NCBI GenBank assembly: GCA_030674155.1
Contig: CM060329.1
Location: 19,707,496 to 19,771,495 of the forward strand
Origin: Stramonita haemastoma
Lineage: Eukaryota; Mollusca; Gastropoda; Neogastropoda; Muricidae
Length of the DNA: 64,000 nucleotides
Direction of reading: 5' to 3'
The translations under genes were made by a program, and so were the position numbers. This document shows, one piece after another, positions 33,601 through 47,275 of the stretch. Below the pieces are notes generated by a model. That model ran no database searches. It saw only the letters and a list, made by a program, of their open reading frames with translations, and was not told the origin of the DNA. Within the stretch, counting starts at the first letter, position 1. Every line of letters begins with the position of its first letter.

Positions 33601-36600
33601 AAGGTGCCGTTTTGAGCACAGATGCCAGCCAAAGAGCCGTTTTCAGCCCCGTCCAGCCCCGACTTTTGCACGGTTAGAAGACCCCACGGCACCAAGACAA
33701 TATCGTACTGTATGCATACACTCTCTCCCACCATCTTGGATAGGTGTTGGCGTCGGATTTGTGGCGACAGTGAGAGCCCGCGAAGAGCTACGAAAGCTAG
33801 TTTGTGTCAAGGAAAGCTGGTAAGTGTACGCGACAAAAAACAAGCATTTCGCACACCAATAATGACAATATACAGCAATATGATGCACCAGGGCAAACTG
33901 GAGGGTCGCCGCCACATGCGCGCACACAAACAAACACACTGATAAAAACCAGCGCGCGCGCGCGTGCGCGCATGCATACCCACCCCCCGCCCGAAAAGGT
34001 GCCGTTTTGAGCACAGATGCCAGCCAAAGAGCCGTTTTCAGCCCCGTCCAGCCCCGACTTTTGCACGGTTGAAGACCCCACGGCACCAAGACAATATCGT
34101 ACTGTATGCATACACTCTCTCCCACCATCTGGATAGGTGTGGCGTCGGATTTGTGGCGACAGGAGAGCCCCGAAGAGCTACGAAAGCTAGTTTGTGTGCA
34201 AGGAAAGCTGGTAAGTGTACGCGACAAAAAACAAGCATTTTCGCACACCAATAATGACAATATACAGCAATATGATGCACCAGGCAAACTGGAGGGTCGC
34301 CGCCACATGCGCGCACACAAACAAACACACTGATAAAAACCAGCGCGCGCGCGCGTGCGCGCATGCATACCCACCCCCCGCCCGAAAAAGGTGCCGTTTT
34401 GAGCACAGATGCCAGCCAAAGAGCCGTTTTCAGCCCCGTCCAGCCCCGACTTTTGCACGGTAAGAAGACCCCACGGCACCAAGACAATATCGTACTGTAT
34501 GCATACACTCTCTCCCACCATCTTGGATAGGTGTGGCTCGGATTTGTGGCGACGGAGAGCCCGAAGAGCTACGAAAGCTAGTTTGTGTCAAGGAAAGCTG
34601 GTAAGTGTACGCGACAAAAAACAAGCATTTCGCACACCAATAATGACAATATACAGCAATATGATGCACCAGGGCAAACTGGAGGGTCGCCGCCACATGC
34701 GCGCACACAAACAAACACACTGATAAAAACCAGCGCGCGCGCGCGTGCGCGCATGCATACCCACCCCCCGCCCGAAAAAGGTGCCGTTTTGAGCACAGAT
34801 GCCAGCCAAGAGCCGTTTTCAGCCCCGTCCAGCCCCGACTTTTGCACGGTAAAGACCCCACGGCACCAAGACAATATCGTACTGTATGCATACACTCTCT
34901 CCCACCATCTTGGATAGGTGTGGCGTCGGATTTGTGGCGACAGGAGAGCCCGAAGAGGCTACAGAAAGCTAGTTTGTGTCAAGGAAAGCTGGTAAGTGTA
35001 CGCGACAAAAAACAAGCATTTCGCACACCAATAATGACAATATACAGCAATATGATGCACCAGGGCAAACTGGAGGGTCGCCGCCACATGCGCGCACACA
35101 AACAAACACACTGATAAAAACCAGCGCGCGCGCGCGTGCGCGCATGCATACCCACCCCCCGCCCGAAAAGGTGCCGTTTGAGCACAGATGCCAGCCAAAG
35201 AGCCGTTTTCAGCCCCGTCCAGCCCCGACTTTTGCACGGTAAAAGACCCCACGGCACCAAGACAATATCGTACTGTATGCATACACTCTCTCCCACCATC
35301 TTGGATAGTGTGGCGTCGGATTTGTGGCGACAGGAGAGCCCCGAAGAGCTACGAAAGCTAGTTTGTGTCCAAGGAAAGCTGGTAAGTGTACGCGACAAAA
35401 AACAAGCATTTCGCACACCAATAATGACAATATACAGCAATATGATGCACCAGGGCAAACTGGAGGGTCGCCGCCACATGCGCGCACACAAACAAACACA
35501 CTGATAAAAACCAGCGCGCGCGCGCGTGCGCGCATGCATACCCACCCCCCCCCGAAAAGGTGCCGTTTTGAGCACAGATGCCAGCCAAAGAGCCGTTTTC
35601 AGCCCCGTCCAGCCCCGACTTTTGCACGGTAAAAGACCCCACGGCACCAAGACAATATCGTACTGTATGCATACACTCTCTCCCACCATCTTGGATAGGT
35701 GTGGCGTCGGATTTGTGGCGACAGGAGAGCCCCGAAGAGCTAGAAAGCTAGTTTGTGTCAAGGAAAGCTGGTAAGTGTACGCGACAAAAAACAAGCATTT
35801 CGCACACCAATAATGACAATATACAGCAATATGATGCACCAGGGCAAACTGGAGGGTCGCCGCCACATGCGCGCACACAAACAAACACACTGATAAAAAC
35901 CACGCGCGCGCGCGCGTGCGCGCATGCATACCCACCCCCCGCCCGAAAAGGTGCCGTTTTGAGCACAGATGCCAGCCAGAAGAGCCGTTTTTCAGCCCCG
36001 TCCAGCCCCGACTTTTGCACGGTAAAAGACCCCACGGCACCAAGACAATCGTACTGTATGCATACACTCTCTCCCACCATCTTGGATAGGTGTGGCGTCG
36101 GATTTGTGGCGACAGGAGAGCCCCGAAGAGCTACGAAGAGCTACGAAAGCTAGTTTTGTGTAAGGAAAGCTGGTAAGTGTACGCGACAAAAACAAGCATT
36201 TCGCACACCAATAATGACAATATACAGCAATATGATGCACCAGGGCAAACTGGAGGGTCGCCGCCACATGCGCGCACACAAACAAACACACTGATAAAAA
36301 CCAGCGCGCGCGCGCGTGCGCGCATGCATACCCACCCCCGCCCGAAAAGGTGCCGTTTTGAGCACAGATGCCAGCCAAGAGCCGTTTTCAGCCCGTCCAG
36401 CCCCGACTTTTGCACGGTAAAGACCCCACGGCACCAAGACAATATCGTACTGTATGCATACACTCTCTCCCACCATCTTGGATAGGTGTGGCGTCGGATT
36501 TGTGGCGACAGGAGAGCCCCGAAGAGCTACGAAAGCTAGTTTGTGTGCAAGGAAAGCTGGTAAGTGTACGCGACAAAAACAAGCATTTCGCACACCAATA

Positions 36601-39600
36601 ATGACAATATACAGCAATATGATGCACCAGGGCAAACTGGAGGGTCGCCGCCACATGCGCGCACACAAACAAACACACTGATAAAAACCAGCGCGCGCGC
36701 GCGTGCGCGCATGCATACCCACCCCCCGCCCGAAAAAGGTGCCGTTTTGAGCACAGATGCCAGCCAAAGCCGTTTTTCAGCCCCGTCCAGCCCCGACTTT
36801 GCACGGTTGAAGACCCCACGGCACCAAGACAATATCGTACTGTATGCATACACTCTCTCCCACCATCTTGGATAGGTGTGGCGTCGGATTTGGGCGACAG
36901 AGAGCCCGAAGAGCTACGAAAGCTAGTTTGTGTGAAGGAAAGCTGGTAAGTGTACGCGACAAAAAACAAGCATTTCGCACACCAATAATGACAATATACA
37001 GCAATATGATGCACCAGGGCAAACTGGAGGGTCGCCGCCACATGCGCGCACACAAACAAACACACTGATAAAAACCAGCGCGCGCGCGCGTGCGCGCATG
37101 CATACCCACCCCCCGCCCGAAAAAGGTGCCGTTTTGAGCACAGATGCCAGCCAAAGAGCCGTTTTCAGCCCGTCCAGCCCCGACTTTTGCACGGTTGAAG
37201 ACCCCACGGCACCAAGACAATATCGTACTGTATGCATACACTCTCTCCCACCATCTTGGATAGGTGTGGCGTCGGATTTGTGGCGACAGGAGAGCCGCGA
37301 AGAGCTACGAAAGCTAGTTTGTGTGAAGGAAAGCTGGTAAGTGTACGCGACAAAAAACAAGCATTTCGCACACCAATAATGACAATATACAGCAATATGA
37401 TGCACCAGGGCAAACTGGAGGGTCGCCGCCACATGCGCGCACACAAACAAACACACTGATAAAAAACCAGCGCGCGCGCGCGTGCGCGCATGCATACCCA
37501 CCCCCCGCCCGAAAAAGGTGCCGTTTTGAGCACAGATGCCAGCCAAAGAGCCGTTTTCAGCCCCGTCCAGCCCCGACTTTTGCACGGTTGAAGACCCCAC
37601 GGCACCAAGACAATATCGTACTGTATGCATACACTCTCTCCCACCATCTTGGATAGGTGTGGCGTCGGATTTGTGGCGACAGGAGAGCCGCGAAGAGCTA
37701 AAAGCTAGTTTGTGTAGGAAAGCTGGTAGTGTACGCGACAAAAACAAGCATTTCGCACACCAATAATGACAATATACAGCAATATGATGCCCGGGCAAAC
37801 TGAGGGTCGCCGCCACATGCGCGCACACAAACAACACACTGATAAAAACCAGCGCGCGCGCGCGTGCGCGCATGCATACCCACCCCCGCCCGAAAAGGTG
37901 CGTTTTGAGCACAGATGCCAGCCAAGAGCCGTTTTCAGCCCCGTCCAGCCCCGACTTTTGCACGGTAAGACCCACGGCACCAAGACAATATCGTACTGTA
38001 TGCATACACTCTCTCCCACCATCTGGATAGGTGTGGCGTCGGATTTGTGGCGACAGGAGAGCCCGAAGAGCTAGAAAGCTAGTTTGTGTAGGAAAGCTGG
38101 TAAGTGTACGCGACAAAACAAGCATTTCGCACACAATAATGACAATATACAGCAATAGATGCACCGGGCAAACTGGAGGGTCGCCGCCACATGCGCGCAC
38201 ACAAACAAACACACTGATAAAACCAGCGCGCGCGCGCGTGCGCGCATGCATACCACCCCCGCCCGAAAAGTGCCGTTTGAGCACAGATGCCAGCCAAGAG
38301 CCGTTTTCAGCCCCGTCCAGCCCCGACTTTTGCACGGTAAGACCCCACGGCACCAAGACATATCGTACTGTATGCATACACTCTCTCCCACCATCTTGGA
38401 TAGGTGTGGCGTCGGATTTGTGGCGACAGGAGAGCCCGAAGAGCTAGAAAGCTAGTTTGTGTCAGGAAAGTGGTAAGTGTACGCGACAAAAACAAGCATT
38501 TCGCACACCAATATGACAATATACAGCAATATGATGCACCGGGCAAACTGAGGGTCGCCGCCACATGCGCGCACACAAACAAACACACTGATAAAAACCA
38601 GCGCGCGCGCGCGTGCGCGCATGCATACCCACCCCCGCCCGAAAAGGTGCCGTTTTGAGCACAGATGCCAGCCAAGAGCCGTTTTCAGCCCGTCCAGCCC
38701 CGACTTTTGCACGGTAAAAACCCACGGCACCAAGACAATATCGTACTGTATGCATACACTCTCTCCCACCATCTTGGATAGGTGTGGCGTCGGATTTGTG
38801 CGACAGGAGAGCCCGAAGAGCTAGAAAGCTAGTTTGTGTCAAGGAAAGCTGGTAAGTGTACGCGACAAAAACAAGCATTTCGCACACCAATAATGACAAT
38901 ATACAGCAATATGATGCACCGGGCAACTGGAGGTCGCCGCCACATGCGCGCACACAAACAAACACACTGATAAAAACCACGCGCGCGCGCGCGTGCGCGC
39001 ATGCATACCCACCCCCGCCCGAAAAGGTGCCGTTTGAGCACAGATCCAGCCAAGAGCCGTTTTCAGCCCCGTCCAGCCCGACTTTGCACGGTAAGACCCC
39101 ACGGCACCAAGACATATCGTACTGTATGCAACACTCTCTCCCACCATCTTGGATAGGTGTGGCGTCGGATTTGTGGCGACAGGAGAGCCCGAAGAGCTAG
39201 AAAGCTAGTTTGTGTAGGAAAGCTGGTAAGTGTACGCGACAAAAAACAAGCATTTCGCACACCAATAATGACAATATACAGCAATATGATGCACCGGGCA
39301 AACTGGAGGGTCGCCGCCACATGCGCGCACACAAACAAACACACTGATAAAAACCAGCGCGCGCGCGCGTGCGCGCATGCATACCCACCCCCGCCCGAAA
39401 AAGGTGCCGTTTTGAGCACAGATGCCAGCCAAGAGCCGTTTTCAGCCCGTCCAGCCCCGACTTTTGCACGGTAAGACCCCACGGCACCAAGACAATATCG
39501 TACTGTATGCATACACTCTCTCCCACCATCTTGGATAGGTGTGGCGTCGGATTTGTGGCGACAGGAGAGCCCGAAGAGCTAAGAAAGCTAGTTTGTGTCA

Positions 39601-40151
39601 AGGAAAGCTGGTAAGTGTACGCGACAAAAAACAAGCATTTCGCACACCAATAATGACAATATACAGCAATATGATGCACCGGGCAAACTGGAGGGTCGCC
39701 GCCACATGCGCGCACACAAACAAACACACTGATAAAAACCAGCGCGCGCGCGCGTGCGCGCATGCATACCCACCCCCCCCGAAAAAGGTGCCGTTTTGAG
39801 CACAGATGCCAGCCAAAGAGCCGTTTTCAGCCCCGTCCAGCCCCGACTTTTGCACGGTAAGACCCCACGGCACCAAGACAATATCGTACTGTATGCATAC
39901 ACTCTCTCCCACCATCTTGGATAGGTGTGGCGTCGGATTTGTGGCGACAGGAGAGCCCGAAGAGCAAGAAAGCTAGTTTGTGTAAGGAAAGTGGTAAGTG
40001 TACGCGACAAAAAACAAGCATTTCGCACACCAATGAGCACAGATGCCAGCCAGAAGAGCCGTTTTCAGCCCCGTCCAGCCCCGACTTTTGCACGGTAAAG
40101 ACCCCACGGCACCAAGACAATATCGTACTGTATGCATACACTCTCTCCCAC
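30616..40151. repeat. Satellite array, 25 copies of a ~390 bp unit
   Basis: Head-to-tail units marked by AAGCTGGTAAGTGTACGCGA starting near 30681 and recurring every 386-402 bp to 37337, then every 373-389 bp to 39994. Each unit has GGAAAGCTG|GTAAGTG, CACACCAATAATGACAATAT, CACATGCGCGCACAC, a (CG)n/(GT) block of about 25 bp, ATGCATACCCACCCC, GAGCACAGATGCCAGCC, CGTACTGTATGCATACACTC and CCACCATCTTGGATAGGTGT. The first copies differ in a coordinated way from later ones (AGTTTCTCTCAAGG versus AGTTTGTGTCAAGG; ACGCACTG versus ACACACTG). The last unit before the gap has an internal deletion. Frames of 100-480 codons on both strands are by-products. Each copy carries a perfect GTAAGT after an AG-preceded block, discussed under findings. 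Confidence 0.97.
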
Positions 40152-40251
40152 NNNNNNNNNNNNNNNNNNNNNNNNNNNNNNNNNNNNNNNNNNNNNNNNN
40201 NNNNNNNNNNNNNNNNNNNNNNNNNNNNNNNNNNNNNNNNNNNNNNNNNNN
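40152..40251. other. Assembly gap, 100 N
   Basis: Exactly 100 N, the usual placeholder for a join of unknown length. It sits at the end of the satellite array, so array length and the adjacency of what follows are not established. Confidence 0.99.
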
Positions 40252-40330
40252 GTTTTCGCGGGCGTCGCGAATCCGGGTCGGTTCCGTCGGGGTCGCGTAA
40301 TGGGGTTCGGTTCGCCGCGGTTCAGGTCAA
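40252..40330. repeat. Fragment of the 30 bp CpG-rich minisatellite
   Basis: GTCGCGTAATG and GGTTCGCCGCGGTTCAGGTC match the end of the minisatellite at 57780-58020, same orientation. Confidence 0.7.
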
Positions 40331-40351
40331 ACAGAGGGCACCTGGTTTTAC

Positions 40352-40436
40352 CTTATTGAGTGCTCCCCTTGCTTGTGCGCCTCCCGGGCATTGAAGTCCA
40401 GGCCCCGAACAGTCTTGATGACAGAAGGTTTCTGCA
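40352..40436 (-). other. Exon-like NPSVIKTV block, third copy
   Basis: On -, TTTTTTGCAG precedes AAACCTTCTGTCATCAAGAC, and GTAAAACC follows at the other end. Same block as at 56786-56870 but with frame-disrupting differences. It lies outside the inverted repeat arms. Confidence 0.5.
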
Positions 40437-41339
40437 AAAAAACCCCGAATTTCAGATTAAATGCCTGCCTCATAAATCAGAGAGAGACATTTCCGACAGA
40501 GAGACAGTCAGACAACAGCACACAGACAAAAAGGGGGGAAGAGAATTTGATTGATTGGATTAAATTATTTTTATTGAGGTAATGGAAAAAGGGGAAGACG
40601 GGGATGGGGGAGGAGGGAGAGAGAGGAGAGGGAGGGGGAGAGGGGGAGGAGAGAGAAAGAGGGAAGGAGAGAGAGAGGAGAGAGGAGAGAGGAAGGGTCA
40701 CATTTACGGGAAACAAATTACATGTAAAAGTAAATAAGTAAGGGAGGTAATGCTCTTGTGTGACTTGTCCCCCCCTTGGAGGTCAGCTTGAATTTCCCAA
40801 AAGGGAAAATCTACCATAACTAAATCTACACTCATTTTCTCGTTTCGACGCGACGCGACTTTCCCGGTACAAACCCAAACCACAGCACGGCACTCACCCC
40901 ACCGAGCCCAACCGACCCGCCCCCTGCACACATGACGCAAACCAACGCAGAAGAGACTTGACCCACTAAAACCAGGCGACGCGAACCGCCGGCATTCGCA
41001 CGCGACCGACGCAAACCGGACACGGCTACGCAACGGGGACCGAATCGCCCGGCATTACGGGGCCCCGCGACGTGACCCGGCTCGGCGGGGGACAACACAA
41101 CACGACCACTACAAAGGTAAGCAGATAAATAGTTTAAACGGGAGTTGTGTAGTCCCTTTCCGACGTGCAAAAATGTGCAGACTCCGACAGTGATCACTTG
41201 GCAGTCAGGATTTCCCTGGCAGGATTGCATGCATGTAGTGGGTTCAGTCTTATGGGGCAGTGTGTGTGGTTCAGTCTTCCCCTGGTGCAGTGTAGGTGGT
41301 TCAGTTTTTCCATGGGGGCAGTGTGTTTTTGTGTCCCCC

Positions 41340-41760
41340 TGCCGGTGCAGTTTTCCAAGAAGTTTTTTTGGGGTAGTTTTCCTGGGTAGTTTTCCTGGCG
41401 TAGTTTTTTCCCGGGGTAGTTTCCTGGTGGTTTTTTCCCGGTTAGTTTTCCTAGGGGGAGTTTTTCCCGGTGAGTTTTCCCCCGGGTAGTTTTTCCTGGT
41501 GTGTTTTCCTCGGGGAGTTTTCCATGTAGTTTTCCCGGGGGATTTTTTTCCTGGGGTGTTTTCCTGGTGTAGTTTTTCTGGGGTAATTTTCCTGTAGTTT
41601 TCCTGGGGTAGTTTTCCTGGTGTAGTTTTCCTGGGATAATTTTCCATGTAGTTTTCCTGGGGTAGTTTTCCTGGGGTAGGTTTTTTTTGGGGTATTTTCC
41701 CTGTAGTTTTCCCGGGGTTTTCCCTTTTTTGTCCAGTAGTTTTCCTGGGTTTTTTTTTCA
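41340..41760. repeat. 15/30 bp minisatellite, left-arm copy
   Basis: Variants of TAGTTTTCCTGGGG; partner of 57240-57490 on the other strand, much more degenerate. Confidence 0.85.
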
Positions 41761-42949
41761 GTGGGTCATTTAACCCGAAAAGAAAGAACTTGGTTTAAAA
41801 ACAAAAAACAACAAAATTTGGTTTTAATTTAAAAAGTCTCATGCTGTGGACAACATGATTCTTTTTTGCACCAATAAAATGTACATGTGGGGGTTTTGGG
41901 GGGCCCCTGCAAAGTGAACTCTTGCCCCCACATTACGAACCACTCTTTGTGAATGCGACCTGCTACAGCCAGCGTATGCCCATCAAAACCAACCCGTGCA
42001 CACTGTACCTGGAAAACAGACAGGGTCCCAGGTCCCACTATTCCCCCAAGCACTGCAAAAAATAAATGCAGGCATACCCCCAAAGATCCTGGGGTTACCT
42101 TTTTAGGTGCTTCCCCTTGCTCGGCCCGCGCCCAGGGATTGAAAATACCCGGACGGGGAAAAGTCTTGATGACAGAAGGGTTTGCTTCTTCTTCGGGGAC
42201 CCCCAACGCAGCTGGGGCTGTCCTAGAGCAGAACAGGCTGCGCCGCCTTAAACCCTGCGTCAGACCCCGCGCTTCCAACTTCGGCGTGGCCATGACAGAA
42301 GATTACAAAGAGAAAAAGCAAAATAATTTTGAATCAAATGCTGAGCAAAAACCCCCCCCTCCCCCCCCCCCACACCACGCTTTTCGCACGGGCGCGATGC
42401 ACCAGAGAAAACAGAAGACAGACAGACAAAAGACAGCCGGGAAGAGACAAAAACTGTTGCCGAACAACGAAGTGTTTCCAAGATTTGAACAAAGTTTGTC
42501 TGGAAAAAGGGAATTGGGGGAAAGGTCCTTTTTTTTCAGCACCACACCACACTGTATGACAGAGTTATCAAAGCAAACGAAAAGTAAATACAGCACAATT
42601 TTAGAGACTACAGAAATACTTACGATAATATTCCCGACGAATACGATGCAACGAAACCCCCAACCACAACAGCAACCAACAACAAAAAATACTGGTATTA
42701 CCGTTTTGAATGCTTCCACTTGTTTGTGCCGCATCCAGGCATTGGAGTGCCTAGGAGGGAACATCTTGATGACAAGGGATTTCGCAAAAAAATATTGAGA
42801 AATTTTAAAAACTGAATCCCGCTACATAACCACACACACATTTATATTAATATTAATATATATATATATATAAATTTAAATATAAATAAATATATATTTT
42901 TTTTAAAAAAATTTAAAATAATTTAAGAGAAGAGATTGATTGATTGATT

Positions 42950-43165
42950 GATTTGTTTTTTATTCTATTATTCAGGAGTAAAATAAGCACTTATGTTTTT
43001 TTTAATCCGTCCCTGTGTATGCGGTTTTATAAATGATCTTTTTCCCACCGGCACACGATGGCCTCTTTACCAAAAGCGGAACAGGTTTTAAACATGTGCG
43101 CAAGTGTTCTGCGTGCGTTCGCACAGGGGGGCCTGGGTTTAAAAAGTTCATCCGAAGGAGAAGAG
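42950..43165 (-). mobile_element. SINE-A, left-arm copy
   Basis: (GATT)n, CCGGCACACGATGGCC and GTGCGTTCGCACAGGGGG on +; partner of 55548-55765. The head is missing in both arms, where (CT)n/(GA)n replaces it. Confidence 0.85.
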
Positions 43166-43195
43166 AGAGGAGAGAGAAGAGGGGGAAGAGAAAGA

Positions 43196-43239
<44 letters not shown>

Positions 43240-44529
43240 AGAGAAGAGAGAGAGAGGAGGGGGAGAAGAGAAAGAATATAAATGCATGTATTCTGTACCT
43301 TTTAGAATACGCACATTGTTATGGCGCGTTGGCCAGTATGTCAAAGCACTTTCTCACATCAACGTGACCATTTTTTTGGGGCCCAGGGCAAAACTACTAC
43401 TGCACTGAAAATGCTATTTATTTCTTTTCTATTTAATAAAAAAAAGAAGACGGAGAAGAAGAAGAATCGTGATAATAGTAAAGCACCTTAATTAATCTAT
43501 TTTTCCCTATTAACTTCCCCCGCTTTATTTGTGTCTTGCCCCAGCTTCTACAAAAATATGTATTCAATACAAAAAACTGCAGGTGTTCATTTTGTTCATT
43601 TAAGTGTCTACAGGTACAAGTAACAAAAATAGCTAAGGGGGTGCATTTTTAATTTAACAATTCAAAATCATTTGGGCTTCCCGCTTTAACTGACAGTACT
43701 TGACAATCAGGGGACATTTATCAACTTTTATAATTTTATTTTCCCCTTGTGGTGCTTTATTTTTATTTTGTAAAGAGAGCAAAATATCAAAAATGCACTT
43801 AAGGTTTGAAAGTTTTGTCTCTTTGGGTAATAAAGGAACATAACATTCAACAGTGGTACCCCAAACCAAAAGCAAGAAAGAAGACAACAATTTATGGCAC
43901 TTTCCTCTGTGAGGTCTCGTTACGTTACGTGTAACTCACAAGTCAGAGACGGGCCAGAGAACTCAGATGACCCACATGATTTTTGACATCTATTTCTAAG
44001 CTTTAGGAATAGGGGGAGATGGAAGAGACCTGGAAGGCGAGCATTTTTTAAAGCTTGAACAAGTTGGGGGGCTGGATGGTCCTTTCCCCCCCGAGCACTT
44101 CTGCAAGGGTTTTGCTAGCTGTGCCAGCTCAGGACCCGAATCATGTCGACGCCTAGTTGCCATTGGTGATCCCCACAGTAAGTTCAAAAGGGCCCCGAGA
44201 AGTTCTGAAAACCCCGTCATTGAGCCTTCATAAAACCCAGGGACAATTTTTTTCGAGCTTTGGGGAATGTGAAAAACCGAGGTAATTTGTGAACATAATG
44301 CACACCCTATTGACAGGCTGTATCAGTGCAAAAAATATTTCCTGGAAGTATGAAAGGTAGCGGTTTCATGCAGGAGGTTGCTTTTATTTTCCATGCTGCT
44401 GCGTGTCCAAATCAGATGTCCACCCGAGACCGCAGTCCTACTGCTCACTGATTTGATCCCCGAAAGGGGTTTAGCCCAGTGGGTCTGATCCTAGATTCCT
44501 GGGCAACCTGTGGTGCTGTGCTGGATTTG

Positions 44530-45240
44530 CCCTTCAGGGGGGGTCTTTCAGGAGTGTGCCCTTCGGGGCTGGTCTTTCGGGGGTGTGCCCTTCAGGGGTG
44601 GTCTTTCAGGGGGTTTTCCTTCAGGGCTGGGCTTTCAGGGGTGTGCCCTTTGGGGCTGGTCTTTTAGGGGTGTGCCCTTCATGGATTTGTCTTTTAGGAG
44701 TGTGCCTTTAGGGGCTGGTTTGAGTGGCCCTTAGGGGGGTTTTCTTTTAGGAGTGTGCCCTTAGGGGGTGGCTTTCAGGGTTCCCCTTTGGGGGGTGGTC
44801 TTCAGGAGTGGCCCTTTGGGGGGAGTCTTTCAGGAGTGTTCCCTTTGGGGTGGTCTCTCAGGAGTGTGCCCCTTGGGGCTGGTCTTCAGGGGGGTTTTGC
44901 CCTTGAGGGGGGTTTCTTTGCATGTTTTTTTGCCCCTTTTAGGGGCCTTTTTGCATGTTGGGTTTTTTCCCTTGAGGGGCATGCTTTGCATGTTTCGCCC
45001 TTCAGGGGCCTGTTTCGTATGTTTTGCCCTTGGGGCTTTTCTTTTCAAGCAGGATGCTGTCCCTTTAAAGGTTGTTTTTTTCCAGGAGTTTGCCATTTAA
45101 GGATTTTTTGGGACTTTACCTTCAAGGACTTCTCCCGGACACTGCATTCAGAAGGTCGACCCTTCGGGGTTTTGTTTCAGCTTGCTCCAGTCTCCGGTTA
45201 TTCCCCTCTACCTATCGGTCTTCATAAGTCAAGTTAAGTC
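44530..45240. repeat. 30 bp minisatellite, left-arm copy
   Basis: Units of CTTTCAGGGGTGTGCCCTTC type; partner of 53640-54165, with indels. All frames are largely open because the unit lacks stops. Confidence 0.88.
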
Positions 45241-46984
45241 AGGGGGTGAGGAAAAGGGGCCCTGGGCCCTGTGCTCCGATCGTGCTGTGGTGTTTAAAAC
45301 AGCTGCGGGGACAGGTCCGGGGGGGGGGGAAGCCCCTGGGGGAAAAAAAACATGAGCCTGGCACTAAGATCTATAGCACAATGCCCATGGCAAAAAACTG
45401 TGACATTTTGCGAAAATTTTTGTGTTTTTTAATCGGGTTTTCATTATTTATACTTTTTTCCATGATCCGCTTTTTAAAATTCTCTTTGGGCGACCTTTGA
45501 AATAATTATGAAAAAAGTCTTTGGGTGCGTGCAAGATGTCCTACCGAAAGGTCTGAAGTGTTAACTGTTCTGCACACGTTCGCAAAAGAACGGGGTCATA
45601 GTCTTGTTAAAGAACTTACAGGGTATGAATTCGAACATTTTTTTTTTGTTGCTCTTCTGTGACGTTTCAGTCCTACTGTTCCCCGCCCTGCTAATTTCAA
45701 TCTTTCCGCCAAAACCCATGCAAAAAAAATGGGGGCATTTTCGGGGGTAAAAGTCCTGGGGAGCATCATTGCCCGGCCCCCGTGGGCCACCCCCCAGAGG
45801 GGCAATAAAAAAAATCATGTTCCCGGGGAAAAATTTTTGATCTAGTTATGAAAAATTTCATGGTCAATCATTGTGGATTGTTTTTGGAGTTGGTCTTACC
45901 ATGAAAAAAATTACTGAAGGAAATACTTAGCATGTATTTAGAGCCCCTCCACAGTCGAAACCAATTTTTAGTGAACAATATTTTGATCAAACATTTCCTA
46001 GTACTGTAGCTCTTGAAAATTGAGTTTAATTCTATTTCCAGTCTCAGATATTTACCTGCCGAAATTTGGGTTTTTCTCCCGGGGGAGAGAGTGGGTTGCC
46101 CCAAAGCGGCCCCATTCATTAAAAAATAAAAAGGTCCTGTTTTTGAGTGTATTTTTTTCCCCATTAAAGTCCTTTTTCTAAAGAACTTTTTTGATGGAGA
46201 ACATTTCTGGTGTCAGGGTTTTTTTACTGCTCTAAATGCGTTTGCAGCAAGACCTTGTTCACTATTTGATCCAAAGACGGCCAAGATCGCCACTCACAGT
46301 CTGTGGATGGGGGTTTTGGGGCAAAAAGGGGGATCAACGCAAAAATGATCCCCCAATTTCCGAAATTGGACAACAATGAATCATTGATAAAGCGAAAATA
46401 TAAGATTCAATTCCCCCCCGTTTTTAAACACTAAAAATGACATGCAATTTATTGTATTATAATATCGTTTATTTTATTTTTCACTCTTCTCCATATTTTT
46501 CTCTGAAAAAAGGGGCCCAACAAACTCATAAGGTAGAGTCAACCCAATCTAAACTGCTGAAACAAATGTTTAATTCAGCAAGGTGGTTTGACTTTAAAAT
46601 GACTACAACAACAACACGTTAAAACTCTTTCCCCCTTTGGAAGAGTTGGCCGTTCTGGCCGGGTGGAACGGATGATTTTTTTTTAGAACCGCACGCCCAT
46701 GGTGTCGTGTTTAGCCCATTTCTTGAACCGGAAGCGGCTCCCTTTAAACGGGGGGGGAAAAAAACGGTCGCTTACCAAAATCCGACTTCGGGAAAAACCT
46801 TAGATCACTCCAGGGGGAAAACAATGTAGATGTTACAATTCCAAAAACATTTAGACAACAGGAAAAAAAACAACATTAAATTCCATTTACCTTTAAATGG
46901 TTTCATTCTTTGTGAAAACATAAAACGCCCTGCAAAAACTTTTAGCAAGAAAATCTATTTTATTCTATTTTATTTATACCACTT

Positions 46985-47275
46985 TTTTTGTCACAGCAGA
47001 TTTCTCTGCATGAAAAATTGGGCTGCTCTCCCTGGGAGAGCGCGTCGCCACATGTGCAGCGTTTACCCTTTTTTTTTTTTCTCAGGGGTGGTGTCAAAAA
47101 ACACACACCTTGTGCTGCTGGGTTTTTTTTTTTATAAATTTTGTCTCCCTCCTACCGGCACACGATGGTGCCTTCCGAAAGGGCGGAACGTGGGGTTTTT
47201 AAAGTGTTTTTTGCAAGATATTTTTGGTGCGTTCACACCGGGGGCTCGGTTTTCTGTCTCATCCAAAATGACTGA
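46985..47275 (-). mobile_element. SINE A-body/B-tail hybrid, left-arm copy
   Basis: On +: SINE-B tail (CACAGCAGATTTCTCTGCAT, GAGCGCGTCGCCACATGTGC), then degraded A body (CCTACCGGCACACGATGG). Partner of 51690-51990. Confidence 0.75.

Noticed and set aside
36923..38377. 484-codon open frame on - and many other long frames between 30.6 and 40.1 kb
   Set aside because: They are translations of the ~390 bp satellite; all six frames show similar lengths and the frames change from unit to unit.
30616..40151. C2H2 zinc-finger array in the satellite (EGRRHMRAHKQTH reading)
   Set aside because: His residues occur, but no matching Cys pair at finger spacing, and the frame is interrupted in each unit.
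40832..41647. 271-codon open frame on -
   Set aside because: It joins a 15 bp minisatellite, other repeats and the CpG-rich segment in the low-quality left arm; the cleaner right arm does not keep it as one frame.
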